Positions 57,419 to 64,000 of a stretch of DNA of 64,000 nucleotides are shown here, piece by piece; the first letter of the stretch is position 1; every line of letters starts with the position of its first letter. The stretch is from positions 62,001 through 126,000 of the forward strand of contig OZ244836.1 in the NCBI GenBank assembly GCA_965220645.1, written 5' to 3'. Position numbers and translations under genes: made by a program. Source of the DNA: Aldehydirespirator sp965220645. Lineage in GTDB: Bacteria > Actinomycetota > Acidimicrobiia > Acidimicrobiales > Aldehydirespiratoraceae. The notes under the pieces were generated by a model, which saw only the letters and a program-made list of their open reading frames with translations, was not told where the DNA came from and did no database searches.

Positions 57419-58390
57419 ATGACGCTTACTCGCTTCGGGTTCAACATCCCCAGCTTCAGCTACCCCGGCGTGGACGACTCCGACATGTTCAGCGCAGTGT
57501 GCGCGGCCGCGGCGACGGCCGAGAACAGCGGGTTCGACTCGCTGTGGGTAATGGACCACTTCCACCAGATTCCACCCATGGGCTCGGACCACGAGCCCAT
57601 ACTGGAGCCCTACACCCTGCTCGCGGGACTGGCCCCCTGGACCCGCACCGCCCGGCTGGGCGCGCTGGTGACCGGCGTGACCTACCGGAACCCGGCCCTG
57701 CTGGCCAAGACGGTCACCACGCTCGACATCGTGTCGGGCGGGCGGGCGGTGCTCGGCATCGGCGCGGCGTGGTTCGAGGCCGAACACGTCGCCTACGGCT
57801 ACGAGTTCCTGCCGGTCGGCGAGCGCATGCACCGGCTGGAGGACGCAGTACAGATCTGCCGGGCCATGTTCGGCGGCGGGCCGGCCACCCTCGAGGGCAA
57901 GCGCCACCGCATCGACGGGGCCCTCAACCGGCCCCGGCCCATCACCCCGGGCGGGCCACCCATACTTGTGGGCGGGAGCGGCGAGCAGCGCACCCTGGCC
58001 ATCGCGGCCCGTCACGCCGACGCCTGCAACATCTTCGGTGACCCGGCCGGGATTCGCCACAAGCTGGACGTGCTCGAAGCCCACTGCGAGCGGGCCAGCC
58101 GGGACCCAACCGAGATCTCCAAGACCCGGCTGGGGGCGCTGGTCATGGCCGACACCGCGGCCGACGCGGCCCGCCTCGGCGCCGAGATGCGGTCCAGACG
58201 CAACATGAGCATGGAGAAGTACCAGGGGTACGCCATCGAGGGCGACCGCGACGGGGTGTGCGAGCAGGTGGCCGCATTGTTCGACGCCGGGCTGGACGGG
58301 CTGATCTTCAACATGCACGACTCCACCGACCTCGGCGCCATCGCCGAGGCCGGGATGATGCTGCGCGACAACTTCGGCATCAACGCCTAG
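57419..58390 (+). CDS. LLM-class F420-dependent oxidoreductase
   Basis: 323 residues. It resembles the gene at 10842-11804 (GALVTGVTYRNPALLAKTVTTLDIVSGGRAVLGIGAAW here), so the two are probably paralogues. It has FDSLWVMDHFHQIPP near residue 41 and a C-terminal barrel end. ATG 57419 lacks a strong ribosome site and may be leaderless; GTG 57389 is an alternative. The substrate is unknown. A dispersed repeat follows it. Confidence 0.82.
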   Translation: MTLTRFGFNIPSFSYPGVDDSDMFSAVCAAAATAENSGFDSLWVMDHFHQIPPMGSDHEPILEPYTLLAGLAPWTRTARLGALVTGVTYRNPALLAKTVTTLDIVSGGRAVLGIGAAWFEAEHVAYGYEFLPVGERMHRLEDAVQICRAMFGGGPATLEGKRHRIDGALNRPRPITPGGPPILVGGSGEQRTLAIAARHADACNIFGDPAGIRHKLDVLEAHCERASRDPTEISKTRLGALVMADTAADAARLGAEMRSRRNMSMEKYQGYAIEGDRDGVCEQVAALFDAGLDGLIFNMHDSTDLGAIAEAGMMLRDNFGINA

Positions 58391-58410
58391 AGCGAGCGCA
58401 CATTGGTTTC

Positions 58411-58541
58411 GAATGCCTCGCAGTACGGCGTTGTGTCTCCCGCTCCTGTTCGCTGCGCTCACGGGCCGCTCGGGCCACGGCCTCTCTCAACGCCTCGCCG
58501 AGTCGCCCGGTTGATCGTGCCTATTCGCTCGGCCTCTTAGG
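58411..58541. repeat. Dispersed repeat element of about 110 bp, copy C
   Basis: Third copy of the element at 12842-12965 and 39340-39475: CGCTCCTGTTCGCTGCGCTC, then the ACGGGCCGCTCGGGCCACGG stretch and a distal TTCGCTCGGCCTCTTAGG. It fills the gap between the luciferase-like gene and the MFS gene, and its last bases abut the MFS start codon. Confidence 0.7.
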
Positions 58542-59747
58542 ATGGCCGCCCCCTCCCGCGGTGACCTCGGCGACGAGCGGACGCGGCCTGTCGTTTCGCT
58601 GGTCTCGTCGGTGTCGTCGCAGACGGCAGCCATGCTGCCCGCCTTCGGGTTGGGCGCGCTCGCCCTGCAGATGGGCGATGACCTGGGCTTCGGCGAGGCC
58701 GGCCTTGGGATCGCGGTGGCGTTCTTCTTCCTGCTGGCCGCGGTGACCTCCCCCCACGCCGGAACCCTCACCGACCGGCTCGGACCGCAGCGCTCGCTGC
58801 GGGCCGCCAACGTGCTCAGTGTGGTGTCGCTCGCGAGCATCGCCGTAGCCGCCCGTTCCTACTGGGTGCTGCTGGCCGCCCTGGCGGTGGGAGCCATCGG
58901 GCTGACGATCGCCGGTCCCGGCACCAAAACCATGGTGGCCCGGGGCGTGGCGGTGCACCGTCACGGGTTCGCCTTCGGCATCCAGGCCGCGGCCGTGCCG
59001 CTGGCGGTGTTCCTGGCCGGACTGGCCGTGCCGGCCGTCGGGCTCACGCTGGGTTGGCGCTGGGCCTTCATCATCGCGCTGGTGGTGCCGGTGACCGGTC
59101 TGGTGCTGGCGCCGCCGTACCAGGCCAGACCCGGCCGGGCGGTACGCACCGAGGGCGCGTCACGGGGTCTGAGCGAGATCGACTACGGCCCGTTGAACAT
59201 GCTGATGCTGGCGGCCGCGCTGGGTTCGGCCGCGGCCACGACCATGGCCGCGTTCTTCGTGTCGGCAGCCACCGATGCCGGCATCGGCGAGGGTCTGGCC
59301 GGGCACCTGCTGGCCGCGGCCAGCGCCCTGGTCATCCTCACCCGGACCGCGGGGGGCTACCTGGCCGACCGCTACGAGACCGGGCATCTCAAGTTCGTAT
59401 CGGCACTGCTGGGGGTGAGCACGCTGGGCTACCTGGCCGCGGCCACCGGCACGAAGATCCTGGTGCCGGTGGGTGCCATGTTCGCGCTGGGGGTGGGCTG
59501 GGCCTGGAGCGGCCTGATCGTGCACACCGTGGTGCGGGCCTACCGGGACTCGCCCGGCGCGGCCACCGGCATGACCTCGGGCGGGCTCAACGTGGGCGGC
59601 GTGGTGGGACCGTTCGCGTTCGGCTTGCTGGCGGACCGGGTCTCCTACACGGCCGGGTTCCTCATGATCGCAGCCTGCGCCCTGCTGGCGGCCGTAGCTG
59701 CCGACGCCGGCCGCCGACGCCTGGTCCGCATGGGCGCCAACCCCTGA
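58542..59747 (+). CDS. MFS transporter
   Basis: 401 residues with about 12 hydrophobic helices and the GTLTDRLGPQRSLRA loop between helices 2 and 3. It is a secondary transporter of unknown substrate. The start directly follows a dispersed repeat, which must therefore contain or displace its promoter or ribosome site. No strong ribosome site is visible. Confidence 0.82.
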   Translation: MAAPSRGDLGDERTRPVVSLVSSVSSQTAAMLPAFGLGALALQMGDDLGFGEAGLGIAVAFFFLLAAVTSPHAGTLTDRLGPQRSLRAANVLSVVSLASIAVAARSYWVLLAALAVGAIGLTIAGPGTKTMVARGVAVHRHGFAFGIQAAAVPLAVFLAGLAVPAVGLTLGWRWAFIIALVVPVTGLVLAPPYQARPGRAVRTEGASRGLSEIDYGPLNMLMLAAALGSAAATTMAAFFVSAATDAGIGEGLAGHLLAAASALVILTRTAGGYLADRYETGHLKFVSALLGVSTLGYLAAATGTKILVPVGAMFALGVGWAWSGLIVHTVVRAYRDSPGAATGMTSGGLNVGGVVGPFAFGLLADRVSYTAGFLMIAACALLAAVAADAGRRRLVRMGANP

Positions 59748-59777
59748 CCGCAGCAGTAGCCGACCGGCCCGTCACGC

Positions 59778-60338
59778 TCAACCGGGCGGACGGAAGTCCT
59801 TCCACGCCTTGAGCCTCGCCCTAGTCCGCTGCTCCTCTGTGGGGGCGGGCCGTCGGGGGGAAGCCGGGAGCGGCGGGAGTCCAGCGGCCCGCCGGTCGAA
59901 GTGAGCCTTTATCCGCTGAAGCTCGTCATGAACGTCCTGTTCGAGCCAGTGGCGCAGGTAGCGCTCGATCACCGGGCCGAGCGGCCCCTTGAACCGGAAG
60001 CGGTAGGAGTGGGTGACCCACGACCCGCCGCCGGACGGCCGCGCCACAAAGCCTCCCCGAAACCACACAAGGCGGTCCGCCAGCCAGGGTCCGGCGCTCT
60101 CGAAGGTGACCGACCGCCACCGGTCGAGCTTGACGGTTTGCCGCTGCCTGGGACTGCGGATCCCCCGCACCGACCCCCGGATGACCACGAAGCCGTTGCC
60201 TTCGGAGTCGATCGGCGGGTTCTCGTACACGTTTACGATCTTGCCGTCCAGCGCCATGTAAGCCCGCAGATCGCAGGCCAACTCCAGCACCTCCCGCGGG
60301 GTGGCCGACACCTGAACCGAAGCCTCCGCCGACAGCAT
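59778..60338 (-). CDS. SRPBCC-family protein
   Basis: 186 residues: an N-terminal EASVQVSATPREVLELACDLRAYMALD, strands with a WVTHSYRFRFKGPLGPVIERYLRHWLEQDV helix, then a basic tail. A polyketide-cyclase-like small-molecule binding fold is likely. It is convergent with the MFS gene and divergent from the HAD gene. Confidence 0.65.
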   Translation of the reverse strand: MLSAEASVQVSATPREVLELACDLRAYMALDGKIVNVYENPPIDSEGNGFVVIRGSVRGIRSPRQRQTVKLDRWRSVTFESAGPWLADRLVWFRGGFVARPSGGGSWVTHSYRFRFKGPLGPVIERYLRHWLEQDVHDELQRIKAHFDRRAAGLPPLPASPRRPAPTEEQRTRARLKAWKDFRPPG

Positions 60339-60408
60339 CGCCGCTCAACGTACCCCGCGGCGCCGCCCCCCGGGAGCCGGCGTTCGGGCCGCGAGGCCGC
60401 GGCCTAGG

Positions 60409-61131
60409 ATGAAGCACAGACCCATGAGCCTCACCGTTGACGGCCTGGTATTCGACTTGGACAACACCCTGTTCGACTTCGAGAGAGCCTTCGCCGGAGT
60501 CGCCCGCGAGTTCTACGAACAGCACCTCCGTACGACGCAGTCGGTCGCACGCGCGGATGCAGTCGCGATGATGATCCGCTGCGACCACGAACTCCACGCC
60601 GTCACGCAGTACGTGCCCAACCTGAAGGAACGGCGATTCGCTCGCTGGCTGAGCGAGTGGCCCGGCACCGGCCTCGACATCGCCGCACTGACCAGGTGGT
60701 ACGACGACGCGATGGACCAGCAGACGAAGCCCGATCCAGAGGTCCTCAGCTTCCTCGCCCACCTGAGCGACCGGCAGGTGCCCTGGGGCATAGTCACCAA
60801 CGGTCCGAGCCAGATGCAGCGCCACAAGTGCCAGGCGCTGGGCCTGGACAGGATTGCGCCCTTTACTATCGTCTCAGAAGAGGTCGGCCACGCGAAACCA
60901 GACCCCAGAATCTTCCGCGACGCCCTCAACGCGACCGGACTCGCCCGTGGTGAGCAGATCATGTTCGTCGGGGACAACCCTGTCACGGACATTGACGGAG
61001 CCAGACGCTTCGGAATGCGAACCGCATGGGTTCGGCGGGGCCGGGAGTTCCCGGCCGATCTGCATCCCCCCGACCACACCGTCGACTCCGTCCTTGAAGT
61101 CCAGCCGCTTCTTGAGCATAGAAATAGCTGA
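60409..61131 (+). CDS. HAD-superfamily hydrolase
   Basis: 240 residues with all HAD motifs: FDLDNTLFD (nucleophile Asp, general acid Asp), IVTNG, a Lys in GHAKPDPRIF and GDNPVTDIDGARRFGMRT. It is a YjjG/phosphoglycolate-phosphatase-like phosphatase for a small phosphometabolite. ATG 60409 or 60424 could be the start. The following 40 bp are AT-rich and lead into a broken gene. Confidence 0.85.
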   Translation: MKHRPMSLTVDGLVFDLDNTLFDFERAFAGVAREFYEQHLRTTQSVARADAVAMMIRCDHELHAVTQYVPNLKERRFARWLSEWPGTGLDIAALTRWYDDAMDQQTKPDPEVLSFLAHLSDRQVPWGIVTNGPSQMQRHKCQALGLDRIAPFTIVSEEVGHAKPDPRIFRDALNATGLARGEQIMFVGDNPVTDIDGARRFGMRTAWVRRGREFPADLHPPDHTVDSVLEVQPLLEHRNS

Positions 61132-61171
61132 CTATTCATATAAATGCAGCGCAGAGCGACTCCCCAAAACA

Positions 61172-61711
61172 GTGCTCGAGCAACTCGCCTGCAACGCGAA
61201 GCTCACCGGCGTCGTCTATGACCGCAAGGGCAAACCCATCTGGCGCACCCAATCGCGACGCACCGTCACCGAATCCCAATGGCAGCTGCTCATCGCCAAA
61301 TGGGGCGGCTGCTTCCACTGCGGCGCCAACCCCGGAATCTGCCAAGGCCACCACATCGAAGCGGCCTCACAAGGCGGACCCACCAAACTCGACAACCTCG
61401 TCCCCGCCTGCTGGAACTGCCACCACCGAATCCACCACCACGACTGGCAAGTCCACAAGAGCCCCCACGGATGGCACACCCTGCGCCCACCCGACCGGAC
61501 CCACCACGGCCCCGCCCACGCCCCCCAACAGCCACCAATGCTCAAACCGGCTACCGACAACCCCGGCCGAGCCGGGCCCGCTCCACCCCGGCGTGCCAAC
61601 ACAGCGCTGCCTACCTCCACCCAGTCGCCGACGCCCGGACCCGGGCCACCCCGGCGGGTGTGGGACCGGCCCCAGAACCAGCGACACGAACCACTCTTTA
61701 CACTCGGCTAA
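61172..61711 (+). pseudogene. C-terminal remnant of a DUF222/HNH endonuclease-like gene
   Basis: The frame reads LEQLACNAKLTGVVYDRKGKPIWR, then WGGCFHCGANPG, HHIEAASQGGPTKLDN and ACWNCHHRIHH, which is the HNH nuclease end of actinobacterial DUF222 proteins. The roughly 250 N-terminal residues of that family are missing; instead the fragment begins right after the HAD gene at an AT-rich seam (61125-61160). The tail is Pro-rich and low-complexity. It looks like a decayed mobile-element-type gene. Confidence 0.65.
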
Positions 61712-61814
61712 CGCTGTCCTTCCAAGCCTTGGTCTTGGCCCGGGTTCGCTGCTCCTGAGGCCGGGCCGCCGGTGCGGACTCCCTAGCCCACTTCGTCCAG
61801 AGTCCGCGGACCCG

Positions 61815-62189
61815 TCAGCGGGCGACCAGCTGCTGGACCCGTTGGTGCGACACGCCCAACATGCGGGCTGAGTCCCGTCGAGAGACACCCACTTCAGCAA
61901 GTCGGAGGGCGGCCGCTCGCTGGCGACTCAGGTAGATCTCGTGCAGCTCCTGGGCGCGGTCGCGCAGGCTGGCGAGTTCCTTGACGTCGACCTCAGGGAC
62001 AGCGAAGCGCTCGTCGAGTTCCAAGTCGGACTCAGCGACCTCCACCGTTACCGCGATCGCCTCACGGGCGTTGACAGCGGCCTCCTCAAGGGTCCGGCCA
62101 AACGTATGCACATCGGGCATGCCCTCCACTTCAACGAGCCAAGCGGCATCGCCCGGGTCTCGCCGATAGGTCACCGAGTAAGTAGTCAT
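61815..62189 (-). CDS. hicB: HicB-family antitoxin with C-terminal HTH
   Basis: 124 residues: an N-terminal HicB fold (YSVTYRRDPGDAAWLVEVEGMPDVHTFGRTLEEAAVNAREAI) and a C-terminal helix-turn-helix (GVSRRDSARMLGVSHQRVQQL). It should neutralise HicA and repress the operon. The ATG overlaps the HicA stop (ATGA at 62186-62189), the usual toxin-first order of hicAB. Confidence 0.85.
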   Translation of the reverse strand: MTTYSVTYRRDPGDAAWLVEVEGMPDVHTFGRTLEEAAVNAREAIAVTVEVAESDLELDERFAVPEVDVKELASLRDRAQELHEIYLSRQRAAALRLAEVGVSRRDSARMLGVSHQRVQQLVAR

Positions 62190-62389
62190 CGAATCAGCCA
62201 TCCTTTCCCGAGGCACGGCTCGAGCTGACGCTCGATCGATCGCAGTGTCCCGACTGCAATGTCACGCCCCGAATGGACCGGCACCGTCGCCATGCAGTCA
62301 CCGCAGCGCAGCCTCACATGCGAGCCACGCTGGCGCAGGATCTGACACCCCGACTCAAGCAGTCTGCGCAGCAACTCATCGCCAGTCAC
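62186..62389 (-). CDS. hicA: HicA-family mRNA interferase toxin
   Basis: 67 residues, typical for HicA, with the double-stranded-RNA-binding-like fold and the catalytic His in RGSHVRLRCG. It cleaves mRNA when free of HicB. The GTG start at 62389 lies close behind a -10-like TACTAT, so the transcript may be leaderless or nearly so. Confidence 0.85.
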   Translation of the reverse strand: MTGDELLRRLLESGCQILRQRGSHVRLRCGDCMATVPVHSGRDIAVGTLRSIERQLEPCLGKGWLIR

Positions 62390-62398
62390 GCGTCAACC

Positions 62399-62404
62399 AT
62401 AGTA
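62399..62404 (-). promoter_or_regulatory. -10-like box for hicAB
   Basis: TACTAT on the minus strand lies nine bases before the hicA GTG. No convincing -35 is seen at normal spacing. It is the best promoter candidate in the 71-bp gap before the toxin. Confidence 0.35.
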
Positions 62405-62460
62405 GACGCCACAGCGGCCCACACCGTCTATCGCAGCTGCGCCAAGCTAGCTGGACGGGG

Positions 62461-64000
62461 TCAGTCGGCTGGGTCGGAGGAGCCGTTGGAGCTGGAAGAC
62501 TCGGAGCCGGCTGCGGCGGTCGCACCGACCGGAACGGCGACGGCCTCGACGAGGCGGCCGGTGATCCCCGAGATCTTGGGCAGTGGCGGGAGTTGCGTCT
62601 CGCCGGTCCGGCGCAGCTCCAGCACCGCGGCGTGAAAGTCCTCGAGGGCCCTGACCGCCTCGGGCGTGTAGTAGCCCCGGCCGTCCAGGAACGGTCCCAC
62701 ACTGCGGTCGACGATGGCGCTCACATCCTCGCCGGTGATTGTCTTGTGGGCCTCCAGCGCGTGGGCCACCGCCAGCACCTCGACACGGTTGGCCTCCATC
62801 AGGCAGCGCACCGCTTCGTAGCGGTCGGCCAGCCGCTGCTCGATCTGGTCGCCGAGCCCGGTGCGCAGCAGCTCGCGCTCGGGATCCTCGTCGTCGCCCT
62901 TGCGCTGCCCGCCGCCGATCCCGAAGTGACGCTGCACCGCATGGCTGGCGAAGGTCTCGCCCATCCCCCAGTAGCCGGACATCATCGCGGCCAGATGGGT
63001 GGCGTTGCGCAGGTCGCCGCCCACACCCGAGGAGTTGTCGTCGCCGAAGAACAGCCGCTCGCCGGCCAGCGACGCCAGCGACACCTCCAGGTCGGACTCG
63101 TACTCCGAGCGCCAGTGGGTGAAACGGTCCTCAGGCGGGATGTGCGACACGAAGCCGCCCACGTTGCCGCGGCGCTCGATGGTGGCCAGATCGATCATGC
63201 GGTGCCGGCTCACCCGGTGAAGGGCCACCGCATGGCAGGCCTCGTGGATGGCCAGGGCGTGGCGCTCGTGCTCGACGTAGTCGAAGTCGTCGGCCAGACC
63301 GTGCTCCTTGAGCTGCTTGGCCTTGATCATGTCGGCCCAGGTGATGACCCGCCGGCTGTCGCGGATGGCGGTGATCAACGCCTCGTTGACCATGTCCTTG
63401 ATGGTGGCCCCGGTGGCGTACGGGGTGATGGTGGCCAGCTTCTCGATGTCGTCGTCGGTGAGCACGTGGTCGACTTTGTCGAGGTAGCCCTCGTAGGTGC
63501 GCTTGCGGCCCTCCTGGGTGGGGTAGCCCACCTTGTAGATCCGGTCGATGCGGCCGGGCCGAAGCATGGCCGGGTCGAGGGCCTCGGGCAGGTTGGAGGC
63601 CATCATCACCAGGATCCGGAACTTCGGGGGCGGCTTGGGCCGCATCCCCAGCATCTTGCGCACGATCCGGTTGAAGAACCCGCGGGGTTTCTTGAGGCCC
63701 GACAGCTCGGCCAGCAGGGCCTGAAGGGTGCCCATGCCGCCGCCCCCGCCGCCCATCATCATGATCGACTCCCGCCGGGGACCGGTCCACGGGTCGCCGC
63801 CGTAGGCACCCAGGCCGCCGGCCCGGTCGTAGCCACCCAGTGCGGCCTCGTGCAGGGCCCACTGCGCACCCGGCGACAGGTACGGGTACGACGACCCGGC
63901 CTCGGTGGCGTCCCGCAGGAAGGCCGCGAACGGCTCCGAGCCGAAGCCTCCCCCCTCGCCCGCAGCCCCGCCCCGGTTGCCCAGCGCGTCGGCCTCATCG
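62461..64000 (-). CDS. FtsH-like AAA+ zinc metalloprotease, 5' part beyond the window
   Basis: 513 residues are visible; the frame continues past 64000. The first codons in view are DEADALGNR, the Walker B end, followed by a Gly-rich insertion of about 70 residues that includes a GGGGGGMG run. Next come the second region of homology (ASNLPEALDPAMLRPGRIDR), the arginine fingers and the M41 protease domain: HEACH (zinc His pair) and SGVGGDLRNAT with the third ligand Asp. The insertion and the long Ser-rich tail are unusual for housekeeping FtsH, so this may be a second paralogue. It is presumably membrane-bound. Confidence 0.82.
   Translation of the reverse strand, partial: DEADALGNRGGAAGEGGGFGSEPFAAFLRDATEAGSSYPYLSPGAQWALHEAALGGYDRAGGLGAYGGDPWTGPRRESIMMMGGGGGGMGTLQALLAELSGLKKPRGFFNRIVRKMLGMRPKPPPKFRILVMMASNLPEALDPAMLRPGRIDRIYKVGYPTQEGRKRTYEGYLDKVDHVLTDDDIEKLATITPYATGATIKDMVNEALITAIRDSRRVITWADMIKAKQLKEHGLADDFDYVEHERHALAIHEACHAVALHRVSRHRMIDLATIERRGNVGGFVSHIPPEDRFTHWRSEYESDLEVSLASLAGERLFFGDDNSSGVGGDLRNATHLAAMMSGYWGMGETFASHAVQRHFGIGGGQRKGDDEDPERELLRTGLGDQIEQRLADRYEAVRCLMEANRVEVLAVAHALEAHKTITGEDVSAIVDRSVGPFLDGRGYYTPEAVRALEDFHAAVLELRRTGETQLPPLPKISGITGRLVEAVAVPVGATAAAGSESSSSNGSSDPAD

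Noticed and set aside
60854..61171. Upstream part of the HNH frame
   Set aside because: It overlaps the complete HAD gene in another frame and does not look like DUF222 sequence.

Overview
The window is high-GC DNA with many GTG starts, several starts without a clear ribosome binding site, F420-type enzymes (three luciferase-like monooxygenases and an FrhB homologue) and an actinobacterial-type DUF222/HNH fragment. This suggests an Actinomycetota chromosome, probably an Acidimicrobiia-like lineage; that placement is inference. It is accessory and catabolic in character. I see no rRNA, tRNA, prophage or CRISPR array.

Layout. 0-5.6 kb: mtnA, divergent from mtaD, a DUF985 cupin, an SDR and a purine nucleoside phosphorylase, together a plausible methylthioadenosine -> methylthioinosine -> methylthioribose-1-phosphate salvage route. 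5.6-7 kb: a Fic protein flanked by a repeated AT-rich heptamer. 7-21 kb (minus strand): a Rieske oxygenase, a taurine/thiamine-precursor-type ABC permease and ATPase, a fused NMT1-BMP substrate-binding lipoprotein, a BMP/nucleoside-type ABC ATPase with two permeases, a luciferase-like monooxygenase, two amidohydrolases and a nucleoside phosphorylase. This looks like one long uptake-and-degradation operon for a nucleoside-like compound. 21-31 kb: a GNAT fusion, a three-subunit molybdenum hydroxylase (xanthine dehydrogenase family), an Ldh2-type dehydrogenase, an MFS transporter, SMP-30, CoxG and a coiled-coil membrane protein with an internal amber stop. 31-43 kb: a luciferase-like monooxygenase, a dihydroorotase-like hydrolase, an alpha/beta hydrolase, a redox cluster (heme-oxygenase-like protein, ferredoxin, Rieske protein, maleate-isomerase-like protein, FrhB), a DAO-type oxidase, an amidohydrolase and two cupins. 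43-54.6 kb: a Cdc48-like ATPase, a gamma-glutamyltransferase homologue, an ECF sigma factor, an acyl-CoA dehydrogenase, an acyl-CoA ligase, a metal hydrolase, an isopropylmalate dehydrogenase-like enzyme and an ornithine cyclodeaminase-like enzyme. 54.6-64 kb: mixed oxidoreductases, MFS, HAD, a DUF222/HNH remnant, hicAB and an FtsH-like protease that runs off the right edge.

The most unusual feature is a recurring architecture at gene junctions. At least seven places carry short tandem duplications across a stop/start junction. They create chains of mini-ORFs, usually with ATGA or GTGA overlaps, whose N-termini copy the downstream gene and whose C-termini often copy the upstream gene. The largest is ten 68-bp units between the cupin and the SDR. 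Others lie before the ornithine cyclodeaminase homologue, between an ABC ATPase and permease, before the metal hydrolase, and before both cupins. A related pair of loci, about 41 kb apart, holds small coupled ORFs built from two repeats of exactly 72 bp with the same terminal inverted motif. In-phase 17-bp repeats also begin at the stop codons of two permeases. Dispersed sequence families (an element of about 110 bp in three copies, a GGTATACA motif, and a CAAGAATTTCGG inverted repeat) add to the picture of a repeat-rich genome.
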